DNA of 64,000 nucleotides from NCBI GenBank assembly GCA_021405325.1, contig QWII01000062.1:1-64000 (forward strand), read 5' to 3'. This document shows, in pieces, positions 1 through 7,856 of the stretch (position 1 is the first letter of the stretch; every line of letters begins with the position of its first letter). A program made the position numbers and the translations under genes. Under the pieces are notes generated by a model. That model had not been told where the DNA came from. It was given only the letters and a program-made list of their open reading frames with translations, and made no database searches. Source of the DNA: Caldilinea sp. CFX5. Its GTDB lineage: Bacteria > Chloroflexota > Anaerolineae > Caldilineales > Caldilineaceae.

Positions 1-4
1 AAGT

Positions 5-115
5 GTCCGTAAATCAATAAAATAGAGCGCTCTTCGCGAGTCCGTGACTCGCAACGGGCTGGGGCGAGTCACGGACTCGCGAAGAGCGCTCTATCAAGTT
101 GTATTTTTACGGACC
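5..115. repeat. Nested inverted-repeat element
   Basis: Two perfect 31-bp arms (22-52 and 64-94) flank an 11-nt loop. An outer pair, GTCCGTAAA (5-13) and TTTACGGAC (107-115), brackets them. Each arm carries the tip AGTCCGTGACT or its complement, which recurs in the hairpin at 2259-2324. It has MITE-like architecture and no coding capacity; the parent transposase is unknown. Confidence 0.8.
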
Positions 116-226
116 CTAAGTCATAAATTCGTTTGTTCGTTTTCTCAGTCAATGAAAATAACCGGTTCGCTTTTCATAGATAAACAAGCGTGCAATGGTG
201 AAGACACATGGTGAGGGCGCCACGCG

Positions 227-712
227 GTGAGTTTAGGCAATAAATATCAAGCACTATATCTCTATCTGCGGCAACAGCATGAGGATACTGTCACCCTCAC
301 CTTTGCCGACATCGAAGCAATGGTTGGCGCGCCGTTGCCGCCGTCGGCGCGCACCCAGCGCGCTTGGTGGAGCAACCGTAGCCGGGGCGCCGTGCAAGCG
401 GTCTCCTGGATGAACGCCGGCTATCATGTCCAGACCATCGATCTGACCGGCGAACAAGTGACCTTTTACAAACCGGGGCGCGTCTACCAGATCCGCCGCG
501 ATGGCGATACGATCCTCTGGGATGGCGAACTGGTCAAGGCGCTGCGTCATCATCTGGGCCTTTCGCAGGCCGAACTGGCCGACAAGTTGGGCATGCGCCA
601 GCAGACGATTAGCGACTGGGAGACCAATGCCTATACCCCGCGCCGCTCCACCTCGAAATACCTTAGTCTGATCGCCGAAAAGGCCGGTTTTACCTACGGC
701 GAGGCGCCATAA
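227..712 (+). CDS. HTH (XRE-like) DNA-binding protein with N-terminal DUF-type domain
   Basis: A 161-residue protein beginning with GTG; no in-frame ATG lies near the domain start. Residues 1-80 (KYQALYLYLRQQ..., LTFADIEAMVG..LPPSA...WW) resemble the small domain often found in uncharacterised bacterial proteins and restriction-linked regulators. Residues about 103-156 form a classic lambda-repressor-like helix-turn-helix (LSQAELADKLGMRQQTISDWE). It is likely a cytosolic transcription factor; its target is unknown. It stands alone, preceded by an inverted-repeat element and followed by a 9-bp tandem repeat. The HTH call is firm, the N-terminal call is by resemblance only. Confidence 0.75.
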   Translation: MSLGNKYQALYLYLRQQHEDTVTLTFADIEAMVGAPLPPSARTQRAWWSNRSRGAVQAVSWMNAGYHVQTIDLTGEQVTFYKPGRVYQIRRDGDTILWDGELVKALRHHLGLSQAELADKLGMRQQTISDWETNAYTPRRSTSKYLSLIAEKAGFTYGEAP

Positions 713-732
713 GCTTTTTCTTCCAATTCCTA

Positions 733-786
733 CCCACTCCACCCACTCCACCCACTCCACCCACTCCACCCACTCCACCCAATCCA
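733..786. repeat. 9-bp tandem repeat
   Basis: Five exact copies of CCCACTCCA (733-777) plus a degenerate sixth (to 786), just after the stop of the upstream gene. It is a microsatellite-like array with no spacers, so it is not CRISPR. Confidence 0.9.
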
Positions 787-895
787 TGAAGTGACGCGGA
801 AAAAACGCGTCTTGTTGTGGCGCGCCATGGCCGGTTATCGTTGTCATTGCCAGCGCGTTTTGTTGATCTTGTTATCATTTTGCAACAAATTTAAT

Positions 896-924
896 TTGAC
901 ATTATACACGTCCAATTGTACCAT
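896..924 (+). promoter_or_regulatory. Putative sigma-70-type promoter
   Basis: TTGACA (896-901), a 17-nt spacer and TACCAT (919-924), about 64 nt upstream of the small gene at 988. The -35 is perfect and the -10 is a 4/6 match. Identified by eye only. Confidence 0.45.
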
Positions 925-987
925 AAAGTCTATAAACGTGTAAAATGTATCCACGTTAAAAATCACTATTCATCAGGAGACGCCGCT

Positions 988-1179
988 ATGAGTCGCTACG
1001 AATTGCCGCAACTGATCAAACGCTGGGAGCAAAGCGCTATCAGCCCGGAGCAGGCCATCGGTCAACTGCTATTGCATGTACAGGATTTACTGACGCGGGT
1101 AAAAAGCCTGGAGCAGCAACTACAACGCCGGAGTACGAGCGGTGATCCGGCGGCCGATCAATCAACTGCCACAAGCTAA
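988..1179 (+). CDS. Small hypothetical coiled-coil protein
   Basis: A 63-residue protein starting at an ATG preceded by AGGAGA (976-981). A longer reading from 916 is possible but lacks a ribosome-binding site. It is mostly helical, with a heptad-like stretch at residues about 28-48 (LLLHVQDLLTRVKSLEQQLQRR) and a polar Ser/Thr/Ala tail. No family is recognised. It may be a small dimeric accessory or DNA-binding protein, but nothing in the sequence proves this. A plausible promoter lies at 896-924. It converges on the epimerase gene, whose stop is 12 bp away. Confidence 0.5.
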   Translation: MSRYELPQLIKRWEQSAISPEQAIGQLLLHVQDLLTRVKSLEQQLQRRSTSGDPAADQSTATS

Positions 1180-1191
1180 CCGCACAACAGT

Positions 1192-2238
1192 TCACCGGTT
1201 AACGTGGGTGGGAATCACGCCGGTCGTCACGCCCTGGCGAAAGGCGATGGCGTCGTCGATCATGGCGAAAATGTCGTAGCGGGGCCGGTAGCCAAAACCC
1301 TGCCGGCCCTTGCTCATATCAAATTCGTAAAAGGTCGGCACATGGTCGGCCAGGTTGACATCGACATAGTCCACGCCCAGTTTGGCCGCCAGGTAGGGGA
1401 TGGTCTCTGCCCAAGTGTAGGGGGTTGGCGCCGCCAATTGAAAAACTTGACCAATCGCGCCCGGCTTGCCCAGTCCATCGGTAAAGCCCTGGACAATATC
1501 ACGCACATCGGCAATATGTTTTTTGTAAGAACGGCCATGTTCATCGCGGGCAATGAGTAGGCAGCGTTGGGCAGCGGCCTCGTCAGCCGGCTTCAAGGTT
1601 TGCAACTGCGCATAGACCTTTCTTGCGGCCGGGGCTGTCAACTTCTCATAGCTTTTCAACCAGTGCGACAGGTAGAATTGGGGGAAATTCAGAATTTCAT
1701 CACCTGCCACGGCCAGGGCAAAGCGGAAGACCGTCACCGGCACGCCAAAGTTGCGGTGATAGCCAAGCGCCAGTTCCTCGCCCAGATACTTGGTCAGCGC
1801 ATATTGACCGCCGGGCGCGATCTTCATCGTATCTTCGCGAATCGGCTCCGTCATGCCGCCGGGAACGTACTTGTCGTAAATCGCGTCGGTGCTGGCGTAG
1901 AAGAACTGTTGCAGCGGCTTGGGTTGTTGCCGCGCTGCTTCCAACAGGTTAAAGGTGCCCCGCACATTGATCTCAAAATATTGCTCGTTGGTAAAAGGGC
2001 CGCCCCCCTGAAAAGCCGCCGCCAGGTGACAGACGGCGTCCACCCCGTCCATTGCCGTATCAACATCGGCCCGGTTGGTGATCGTCCCTTCGACCAGTTC
2101 GACCGGCAGGCCGGCCAACTTTTCCGAACGGCGGTCATTGGCCCAGACCAGGCCGCGCACAGTATGGCCGGCGTCGAGCAAGGCTTTGGCGAGATTGGCG
2201 CCAATGCGCCCGGAGATGCCTGTAATTAAAATGTGCAT
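1192..2238 (-). CDS. NAD-dependent epimerase/dehydratase (extended SDR)
   Basis: A 348-residue member of the extended short-chain dehydrogenase/reductase superfamily. It has the Rossmann glycine motif GxxGxxG at G7-G10-G13, a conserved HLAA segment (about 71-74), and the catalytic set S116/T117-Y146-K150 (YALTK). Such proteins use bound NAD(P) to epimerise, dehydrate or reduce sugar nucleotides and related carbonyls in the cytosol. The C-terminal substrate domain does not reveal the substrate. It is monocistronic, and its upstream region contains the hairpin at 2259-2324. The superfamily is certain; the reaction is open. Confidence 0.85.
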   Translation of the reverse strand: MHILITGISGRIGANLAKALLDAGHTVRGLVWANDRRSEKLAGLPVELVEGTITNRADVDTAMDGVDAVCHLAAAFQGGGPFTNEQYFEINVRGTFNLLEAARQQPKPLQQFFYASTDAIYDKYVPGGMTEPIREDTMKIAPGGQYALTKYLGEELALGYHRNFGVPVTVFRFALAVAGDEILNFPQFYLSHWLKSYEKLTAPAARKVYAQLQTLKPADEAAAQRCLLIARDEHGRSYKKHIADVRDIVQGFTDGLGKPGAIGQVFQLAAPTPYTWAETIPYLAAKLGVDYVDVNLADHVPTFYEFDMSKGRQGFGYRPRYDIFAMIDDAIAFRQGVTTGVIPTHVNR

Positions 2239-2258
2239 AGCTTAGTTCTTTCTAGAAT

Positions 2259-2324
2259 GGTGACTACTAAGCTTGCCGCTCCGCGCCAGTCCGTGACTGG
2301 CGCGGAGCGGGCTTGGTAGTCACC
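2259..2324. repeat. Hairpin repeat with AGTCCGTGACT tip
   Basis: The core arms 2276-2291 and 2295-2310 are perfect (16 bp, loop CGT). The outer arms 2259-2272 and 2311-2324 pair with one G-T mismatch. The tip matches that in the element at 5-115 although the stems differ. Confidence 0.8.
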
Positions 2325-2752
2325 GAATATTTTTGCATAGCGTGATGCTCCACCGGGTGATTGATACAGTGAAGTTGGCTGCTGGTTGGATTATAGCAGA
2401 GGCCATGGCAAAAGAAAAACAGTTGACCAATGGCTCAGTCAACCGTTCGTTACATCGGAGTAAAGACTTTAGTCTTCGGGGCGCCCTGTTGCTAGGTTGC
2501 GTTTAGGTATTGTCAAATCAGTGATGATGATAGGTGCGCCATCACCCTATCACCGCGAATCCTGGGATTCGCGGTGATAGGGGCGGGCTATCCATTACTC
2601 ATCAGGCCACATGCCTTAGCGGCGCCGCAAACGATGAAAATGCAACAGGGATTTCACTGATTGCACCGATTTTTCTATTCGTTAATCTGCGTTATCGGTG
2701 AAATCCCGGTTATTTTCCCATCAGCCGTCATGAATAGACTACACCCATAACG
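2325..2752. other. Non-coding, palindrome-rich intergenic region
   Basis: No credible gene. It contains the palindrome AAGACTTTAGTCTT (2463-2476) and a perfect 18-bp hairpin with a 2-nt loop (2545-2582). It also holds an imperfect inverted repeat GGGATTTCACTGAT / ATCGGTGAAATCCC (about 2648-2707) resembling that at 54196-54276. Confidence 0.7.
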
Positions 2753-2893
2753 ATGAAACCTGGGAACGCCGACATCCTTGTCGGCGAGCGGCCATCAGAA
2801 ATCACAAAAGCTGAGTTTCTCGAAGGCTACCGTTTCCTTGTCTGGTTTAATGATGGCGCCGTGAAACTGGTTGATCTGGCCGGCTACTTATTC
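2753..2893 (+). pseudogene. Truncated DUF2442-like remnant
   Basis: Residues EFLEGYRFLVWFNDGAVKLV and the following DLAGYL match the beginning of DUF2442 proteins (a short beta domain often in toxin-antitoxin or regulatory loci). The frame then runs into the 3' end of the minus-strand MazG-like gene and loses resemblance. The first codons read through a perfect hairpin (2768-2787). It is best read as a 3'-truncated fragment, not a working gene. The resemblance is by eye. Confidence 0.4.
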
Positions 2894-2900
2894 CTCCTGG

Positions 2901-3209
2901 TTACATCCAACCGGTATGGCTGCGGTTTTTGTTATTTTCCACAATCTGCGTCAAGACCTCTTCGGCATTCACGCCCATCATCTGGCAGAGGCCCAGGCAG
3001 TAGACCATTAGATCACCGATGGCGTCGGTAATCTCTTCGCGTTGGTCAATGTCGCTGGCTGGCAACTTGTTGCTGTTTTTGTAGGCGTGGGCCAGCTCCC
3101 CCAACTCTTCGACCATCAGAACAACTTCTTTACCGATGTCGGTGACATTCCAGCCGCGCCGCACTTTGTTGTTATAGATTTCCTGTTGAAGTTCACGTAG
3201 GTCGATCAT
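2901..3209 (-). CDS. MazG-like nucleotide pyrophosphohydrolase
   Basis: A 102-residue all-alpha NTP-PPase of the MazG/dUTPase-2 superfamily. The metal-binding signature is visible as EELGELAHA followed by EEITDAIGD (the E-x-x-E and E-x-x-D pairs). The family hydrolyses nucleoside triphosphates to monophosphate and pyrophosphate, often for house-cleaning; the specific nucleotide cannot be told. It is a single short domain, unlike the two-domain MazG of E. coli. It lies 8 bp downstream of fdhD on the same strand, so the two are probably co-transcribed. Confidence 0.8.
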   Translation of the reverse strand: MIDLRELQQEIYNNKVRRGWNVTDIGKEVVLMVEELGELAHAYKNSNKLPASDIDQREEITDAIGDLMVYCLGLCQMMGVNAEEVLTQIVENNKNRSHTGWM

Positions 3210-3217
3210 GGCTGTCT

Positions 3218-4093
3218 CTACAAATGATCCGTTACCTGCACTGGCGGGTGTTCCGTGGTTGCGAGTGCAATGCGCTGAAAACCGCTGTAAACATTAAACC
3301 GTGTCCCCCGCAAAAAACCAACGAGGGTAATGCCGAACTGTTCCGCCAACTCCACCGCCAGGCTGCTGGGCGCCGAGACGGCACAAAAAATCGCCGCGCC
3401 GGCCACGCGACATTTCTGCAATAGCTCATAGCTGGCGCGCCCACTCACCATAATAATCTTGTCATGAAAAGGCAGCGCTTTGTTGAGGACGCCCCAGCCG
3501 ATCAATTTGTCCAGTGCATTGTGCCGCCCGACATCTTCCCGCACGGTCATCAATTCACCATGACTGTCAAAGAGGGCGGCGGCATGAAGGCCACCGGTGC
3601 TGTCAAAAAGCTTTTGCGCCTGCCGCAAGGTGTCGGGCAAGGTAGCAATCAGCGCCGGTGTCACCTGAAGATTGGGGGTGAGCGGCGGCAGGGGCCGTTT
3701 TTGCAGATCATCAAGCATGGTTTTGCCGCAGACGCCACAAGCGCTCGTGGTGAAAAAGTGGCGATCCAGTTGATGAAGTTCCGGCAAACGGGGGGCGGCC
3801 AGATTCACGCGCAACAGATTGTACTCCTGCAATGCCTGCTGTCCATCGACACAATAGATCATGTGTGTGATCTCATCTTTGCTCTGGATCACCCCTTCGT
3901 TGTAAAGAAAACCGGCGGCGAGTTCATAATCATGCCCCGGTGTGCGCATCGTAATCGCCACTGTCTGTTGGTCATCACCGGCGCGCAACTGAATCTCTAG
4001 CGGCTCTTCGGTGGCAAGATAATCGCTTTTACGGCGCGCCTGACCGTTGTCAATCTGCCAAATCGTTCGCTTGCTCCTGGTCAGGCGGCTCAT
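3218..4093 (-). CDS. fdhD: FdhD, formate dehydrogenase sulfurtransferase
   Basis: A 291-residue protein. The family accessory factor moves sulfur from a cysteine desulfurase onto the bis-MGD molybdenum cofactor of formate dehydrogenases. The essential CxxC is C119-x-x-C122 (TSACGVCGK), and the typical DVGRHNALDK segment lies about two-thirds along. No formate dehydrogenase or other molybdoenzyme lies in the window, so its client must be elsewhere in the genome. The downstream MazG-like gene follows after 8 bp. The start ATG sits 44 bp from a hairpin repeat. Confidence 0.92.
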   Translation of the reverse strand: MSRLTRSKRTIWQIDNGQARRKSDYLATEEPLEIQLRAGDDQQTVAITMRTPGHDYELAAGFLYNEGVIQSKDEITHMIYCVDGQQALQEYNLLRVNLAAPRLPELHQLDRHFFTTSACGVCGKTMLDDLQKRPLPPLTPNLQVTPALIATLPDTLRQAQKLFDSTGGLHAAALFDSHGELMTVREDVGRHNALDKLIGWGVLNKALPFHDKIIMVSGRASYELLQKCRVAGAAIFCAVSAPSSLAVELAEQFGITLVGFLRGTRFNVYSGFQRIALATTEHPPVQVTDHL

Positions 4094-4136
4094 ATTGGTA
4101 ACACCTACTTAGTTTGAAAATTCAGTTGGTTGGTTC

Positions 4137-4193
4137 GTTGGTTGGTTGGTTCGTTGGTTGAGCTTGTCGAAACCAACGAACCAACCAACCAAC
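4137..4193. repeat. Hairpin repeat, GAGCTTGTCGA loop (copy 1)
   Basis: Perfect 23-bp arms (4137-4159 and 4171-4193) around the 11-nt loop GAGCTTGTCGA. The right arm abuts the stop codon of the permease gene, so it could act as a 3' transcript stabiliser or attenuator. The same loop is found at 7777-7787 with different arms. Confidence 0.9.
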
Positions 4194-5155
4194 TAATTCA
4201 CTTCATAATAAACCCAGCGCCGTTGCATCCGGGTTTGGATAAAGGTAAAGAGAAAGATAAAGAAGAAGAGAAACCAGGCGATGGCCGACGCCTTGCCCAT
4301 TTTGGTAAAGCTAAAGGCGTTTTGATAGATGTAGTAGACTACTGTCAGGGTCGCCTGGGCGGGTGCGCCGCCGCTGCCACGGGTCATGACAAAGGCTTCG
4401 GTAAAGAGCTGAAAGGCGCCGATCATCTGTAACACAAAGAGAAAAAAGGTGGTCGGGCTGATGAGCGGCAGGGTGACATTGCGAAAGCGTTGCCAGGCGC
4501 TGGCGCCATCGACATGGGCAGCGTCGTACAACTCCTGTGGCACACCTTGTAGGGCCGCCAGATAGATCACCATCGTAAAACCGGTGTTCTTCCAGAGTGT
4601 CAATAAAACTACCGATGGTTTCTGCCAGTCAGGGTCGCCCAGAAAATTGGGCGGTTGAATCGGCAGGCCGGTCCAGCGGTTGAGCGTCCAAAAAATTTCG
4701 CTGATCAGCCCATAATCGCGGTTGAGCAAAAATTGAAAGACAATGGCGCCCGCCACAATCGTCGTCACCACCGGCATAAAATAGATGACACGATAGGCTA
4801 ACTTTCCCCGCAACGGCTGGTTGAGCGCCAGGGCAATCATCAGCCCCAACGCCAATTGCAACGGCACAATCGTCACCATAAAGTAGGCGGTATTGCCCAC
4901 GGCGCGCCAAAAGACCGGGTCGCGCTGAAGTTGCCGGTAATTGCTCAAGCCCAGAAACTCAAACTGCCCGCTCAACTTCAACTCGCCGAGACTAAGCCAA
5001 AACGAGCCAAGCACCGGCAGGATCACAAAGAGCAAAAAGCCGGCCAGACTGGGCAACAGGAAGAGATACGCCTCCCACTGTTGATCCATCTGCCAGCGCC
5101 GGGGGCGATTTTGGATTTTGGATTTTGGATTTTGGATTGTCGTGGTTGTCGCCAT
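4193..5155 (-). CDS. Sugar ABC transporter permease, MalF/UgpA type
   Basis: A 320-residue inner-membrane protein with about six hydrophobic helices and the EAA loop that contacts the ATPase (YDAAHVDGASAWQRF..TLPLI). It is the first permease of a carbohydrate uptake (CUT1) importer and pairs with the binding protein 76 bp upstream. The second permease (MalG type) expected next to it is missing; a hairpin and fdhD follow instead. The first 20 residues are odd: MATTTT followed by IQNPKSKIQN is encoded by an ATTTTGG-type tandem repeat, so the family-like start may be nearer residue 20-24 (MDQQWEAY). Confidence 0.85.
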   Translation of the reverse strand: MATTTTIQNPKSKIQNRPRRWQMDQQWEAYLFLLPSLAGFLLFVILPVLGSFWLSLGELKLSGQFEFLGLSNYRQLQRDPVFWRAVGNTAYFMVTIVPLQLALGLMIALALNQPLRGKLAYRVIYFMPVVTTIVAGAIVFQFLLNRDYGLISEIFWTLNRWTGLPIQPPNFLGDPDWQKPSVVLLTLWKNTGFTMVIYLAALQGVPQELYDAAHVDGASAWQRFRNVTLPLISPTTFFLFVLQMIGAFQLFTEAFVMTRGSGGAPAQATLTVVYYIYQNAFSFTKMGKASAIAWFLFFFIFLFTFIQTRMQRRWVYYEVN

Positions 5156-5231
5156 GAGCTTTGACAGGAAGACAAGAAGAAGGGAGACACGAAGCCGTTA
5201 CTATCTCCTTGTCTCCCTGTCTCCTTGTCTT
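5156..5231. repeat. Low-complexity intergenic inverted repeat
   Basis: Purine-rich (GACAAGAAGAAGGGAGACA) and pyrimidine-rich (CTCCTTGTCTCCCTGTCTCC) tracts form an imperfect stem between the binding-protein and permease genes. Similar tracts reappear inside the coding sequence near 57350. Confidence 0.6.
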
Positions 5232-6581
5232 CTACTTCGGGAAGCCGTTGTCGGCCAGGAACTGATCGACCTGTTCACAGACACCGGGCAACACGTCCGC
5301 CGGCTGCGCCTCACCAGCAAAGATCTGTTGGATTACCGGGCTGACAATGGAGCTATCCAGTTCACTATATTCCGGGAAGTAGCCAAACCGACCGACTTTG
5401 GCATTTTCGCCCTCGGTCAGGAACGCCTGGCGGTTGGCCGGCGGATTTTCCTGATTCAGGAACGCATCGGACTCGGCGGTTGACCGCAAGGCCGGGAAGA
5501 TCTCACCGGACTCGGTATAAAGACGTTGACCACCGTCAGTGCTTTGCAGCCAGCTTAGGAACGTCCAGGCGGCATCTTTGTTGTCACTGCCGGCGCTCAT
5601 CACCCACGCCGCGCCGCCGGCGCTTGCCGCCCGTTGGCCGCCTTCAGGAATCGGCACAACGGCGACATCATAGTTAAGGCCGGCCGCGTTAAAGGCGGAA
5701 ACGCGACTGGAATTTTGAATGATCATGGCGGCCTGACCGCTGCTAAAGACGCCCGCATCGCCACCCGCCTGACTGAGATCGGCGTCGCGCATGGCAAAGC
5801 CGTTGTTCATCAAGTCCGCAAAGAACTGAATGGCCTCCACCGCCGCCGGCTCGCTCAAGGTGCATTTGGACGGATTGCGCATGTCGTCCAAGATGCTGCC
5901 ATTGTTCTGGTTAACCCACAGCAGATATTTGCCGGCTTCCATGCCCAAGCCATAGCGCTCGGTTTTGCCGCTGGCATCCTTGACCGTTAATTGTTCCGCG
6001 GCTGATGCCAGATCATCCCACGTCCAGGTTTCATCCGGGTAGGGGACGCCAGCTTCATCAAACATATCTTTGTTGTAATAGAGGACTTCCAGGCCAATGT
6101 CACGCGGGAAGCCATAGACGCTGCCCTCATAACTGGCCGATTCGAGCAGGGCCGGCCAATAGTCATCCAGGTTATAGCCGGACTTCTCAATATAAGAATC
6201 AAGATTTTCCAAGACGCCCTGTGCCGCATATTTGGGGGTCGGCCACAGGAAAAGTACATCGGGAATGGCCGCGCTGTCACCGCTAGCCCAGAGCGTTTCC
6301 ACTTTGGTGAAATAGTCGCCCCACGGCTCGTTATAAAACTCAATTTGAATTTCGGGGTGTTCTTGCATAAAGGCTTCGCCGACCTTCTTGTGCGAAGCGG
6401 CTTCTTCCGGGCTGCCCCAGAAGGCCCAGGTGATGGTGGTGGGGCCTTCACTGGCCGCCGGCGCCGACTCACTGCCGGTTCCCGCCGTATCAGCCGGCGC
6501 AACAGGGGCGCAGGCCGCCAGGGTCATGGCCATGATCAGCAGGATGGTCAGGACAATCATTGACCGTTTGTTCTGCAGCAT
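5232..6581 (-). CDS. Sugar ABC transporter substrate-binding lipoprotein
   Basis: A 449-residue extracellular solute-binding protein of family 1 (maltose-binding-protein fold). The signal peptide ends in a lipobox, with the anchored Cys at C24 (LAAC). A Thr/Ser/Ala/Gly linker follows, then ITWAFWGSPEE and the typical EFYNEPWGDYFTK region. It captures a sugar or oligosaccharide outside the cell and delivers it to the permease encoded downstream. The start is supported by AAGGAGGA 3 nt before the ATG. No sugar-specific regulator or hydrolase adjoins, so the ligand is unknown. Confidence 0.9.
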   Translation of the reverse strand: MLQNKRSMIVLTILLIMAMTLAACAPVAPADTAGTGSESAPAASEGPTTITWAFWGSPEEAASHKKVGEAFMQEHPEIQIEFYNEPWGDYFTKVETLWASGDSAAIPDVLFLWPTPKYAAQGVLENLDSYIEKSGYNLDDYWPALLESASYEGSVYGFPRDIGLEVLYYNKDMFDEAGVPYPDETWTWDDLASAAEQLTVKDASGKTERYGLGMEAGKYLLWVNQNNGSILDDMRNPSKCTLSEPAAVEAIQFFADLMNNGFAMRDADLSQAGGDAGVFSSGQAAMIIQNSSRVSAFNAAGLNYDVAVVPIPEGGQRAASAGGAAWVMSAGSDNKDAAWTFLSWLQSTDGGQRLYTESGEIFPALRSTAESDAFLNQENPPANRQAFLTEGENAKVGRFGYFPEYSELDSSIVSPVIQQIFAGEAQPADVLPGVCEQVDQFLADNGFPK

Positions 6582-6758
6582 AGTTCCTCCTTGATGATCA
6601 GATTGAGATGATCAAATTGATGGGTAAAGCGCTTAGGGAAAACGATAAGCGAACCGTTGTTTGGTCAGCATGCACCCATGATAACACGCCCACTTTACAG
6701 TGGTATGTATTATCATAGCACTTTACCGTAGCAACTGCAAGCAATTTCAAGGAGGAAT

Positions 6759-7325
6759 TTAACGGTTGTTGGGATGACAGAAACAATCAAGCGTGTGATC
6801 ATTGACCATGCCCACCGCTTGCATAAAAGCGTAGCAGATGGTCGGGCCGACAAAAGTGAAGCCCCGCTTTTTCAAATCTTTACTCATGGCTTCCGCTTCC
6901 GCTGTCTGCGCCGGGATGTCCTGTAGGCTGGCCCGCTGGTTAATCAGTGGTTGTCCATTGACAAAGCGCCAGAGGTAGGCGTCAAAGCTGCCAAACTCTT
7001 TTTGCACCTGGAGAAACGCCTGCGCATTTTTTACCACACCGGTAATCTTGAGCTTGTTGCGCACAATGCCGGGGTTGGCGAGTAAGGCGGCAATTTTCGT
7101 ATCGTCATACCGGGCGATCACAGCAGCGTCAAAGTGATCAAAGGCGGCGCGATAATTCTCCCGTTTACGTAGGATCGTAATCCAACTCAGTCCGGCCTGG
7201 GCACCTTCCAAATTCAACATCTCAAAAAGATGCCGGTCATCGTGAACAGGGATGCCCCATTCGGTATCATGGTATTGTTGATAAAGCGGGTCATTGCCCG
7301 ACCAGGCACAACGAATTTTGTCCAT
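6759..7325 (-). CDS. tag: DNA-3-methyladenine glycosylase I
   Basis: A 188-residue base-excision repair enzyme that removes N3-methyladenine from DNA. Family signatures are RCAWSGNDPLYQQYHDTEWG at the N-terminus and FVGPTICYAFMQAVGMVNDH near the C-terminus. The zinc ligands of Tag are matched by C6, H19 and the C-terminal H-x3-C (HTLDC). The chosen start is the second Met, where DKIRC aligns with the family and AAGGA precedes it; a longer reading adds nine unlikely residues. A hairpin repeat lies just upstream (7348-7404). Confidence 0.93.
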   Translation of the reverse strand: MDKIRCAWSGNDPLYQQYHDTEWGIPVHDDRHLFEMLNLEGAQAGLSWITILRKRENYRAAFDHFDAAVIARYDDTKIAALLANPGIVRNKLKITGVVKNAQAFLQVQKEFGSFDAYLWRFVNGQPLINQRASLQDIPAQTAEAEAMSKDLKKRGFTFVGPTICYAFMQAVGMVNDHTLDCFCHPNNR

Positions 7326-7347
7326 AAAATTAATTTCCTTGAACGGT

Positions 7348-7404
7348 GGCAATCGGGTGCTTCGGTGGTTTCGACAAGCTCAATCACCGAAGCACCCGAT
7401 TGCC
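7348..7404. repeat. Hairpin repeat, GAGCTTGTCGA family (copy 2, reverse)
   Basis: Perfect 20-bp arms 7348-7367 and 7385-7404. The 17-nt loop carries TCGACAAGCTC, the complement of the loops of the copies at 4137 and 7754. It lies between tag and the ABM-like gene. Confidence 0.9.
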
Positions 7405-7412
7405 CAATTGCT

Positions 7413-7724
7413 TTATCCACCAAACGCCAAGTGCTGTTGTACATGCAGCATCGTAATGCTCTCCGGGTCGATCATGCTCATGAACGCGGCCGCCGTCGGT
7501 TCGGCCATCAACTGTTCGGCGGCCTGCTGCGCTTCGTCCAGGCTGCGCCAATGGACAATATCGACCCACTGCCCATCCTCATTTTTGCTGACTTCGCGCT
7601 TAAGATAGCCGGCAGCGCCGGCCAGCCACGGTTGAATTTGCGCCGAACCCTGTAACACCTGCTCATCGGACACGCCCGCTTTGGCGCGAAAGAGAACGAC
7701 TTCGAGAATTGGTTGTTGTGCCAT
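7413..7724 (-). CDS. ABM-like (dimeric alpha/beta barrel) protein
   Basis: A 103-residue protein beginning MAQQPILEVVLFRAKAG. The start is placed at the ATG preceded by AAGGAG; an upstream in-frame ATG would translate through the hairpin repeat. The pattern (beta strand, KAGVSDEQ helix, GYLKREV strand, WVDIVHW strand, LDEAQQAAEQLM helix) is that of the antibiotic biosynthesis monooxygenase-like/ferredoxin-like dimeric fold. Members range from small monooxygenases to stress proteins, so no reaction can be assigned. It sits between two hairpin repeats of the same family. Confidence 0.7.
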   Translation of the reverse strand: MAQQPILEVVLFRAKAGVSDEQVLQGSAQIQPWLAGAAGYLKREVSKNEDGQWVDIVHWRSLDEAQQAAEQLMAEPTAAAFMSMIDPESITMLHVQQHLAFGG

Positions 7725-7753
7725 TGCTAGACTCCTTCTGGAAAATGATTCGT

Positions 7754-7810
7754 GTTGGTTGGTTCGCTCGGTGGTTGAGCTTGTCGAAACCACCGAGCGA
7801 ACCAACCAAC
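7754..7810. repeat. Hairpin repeat, GAGCTTGTCGA loop (copy 3)
   Basis: Perfect 23-bp arms 7754-7776 and 7788-7810 around GAGCTTGTCGA (7777-7787). The loop is identical to copy 1, but the inner halves of the arms differ and are compensated on both sides. Confidence 0.9.
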
Positions 7811-7856
7811 TTGCGTTCACGCACTACCCAGAGTTTAGCAGCCCCGTGTGACAACC

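Noticed and set aside
733..786. Possible CRISPR or iteron array
   Set aside because: Simple 9-bp satellite without spacers; no replication genes nearby.
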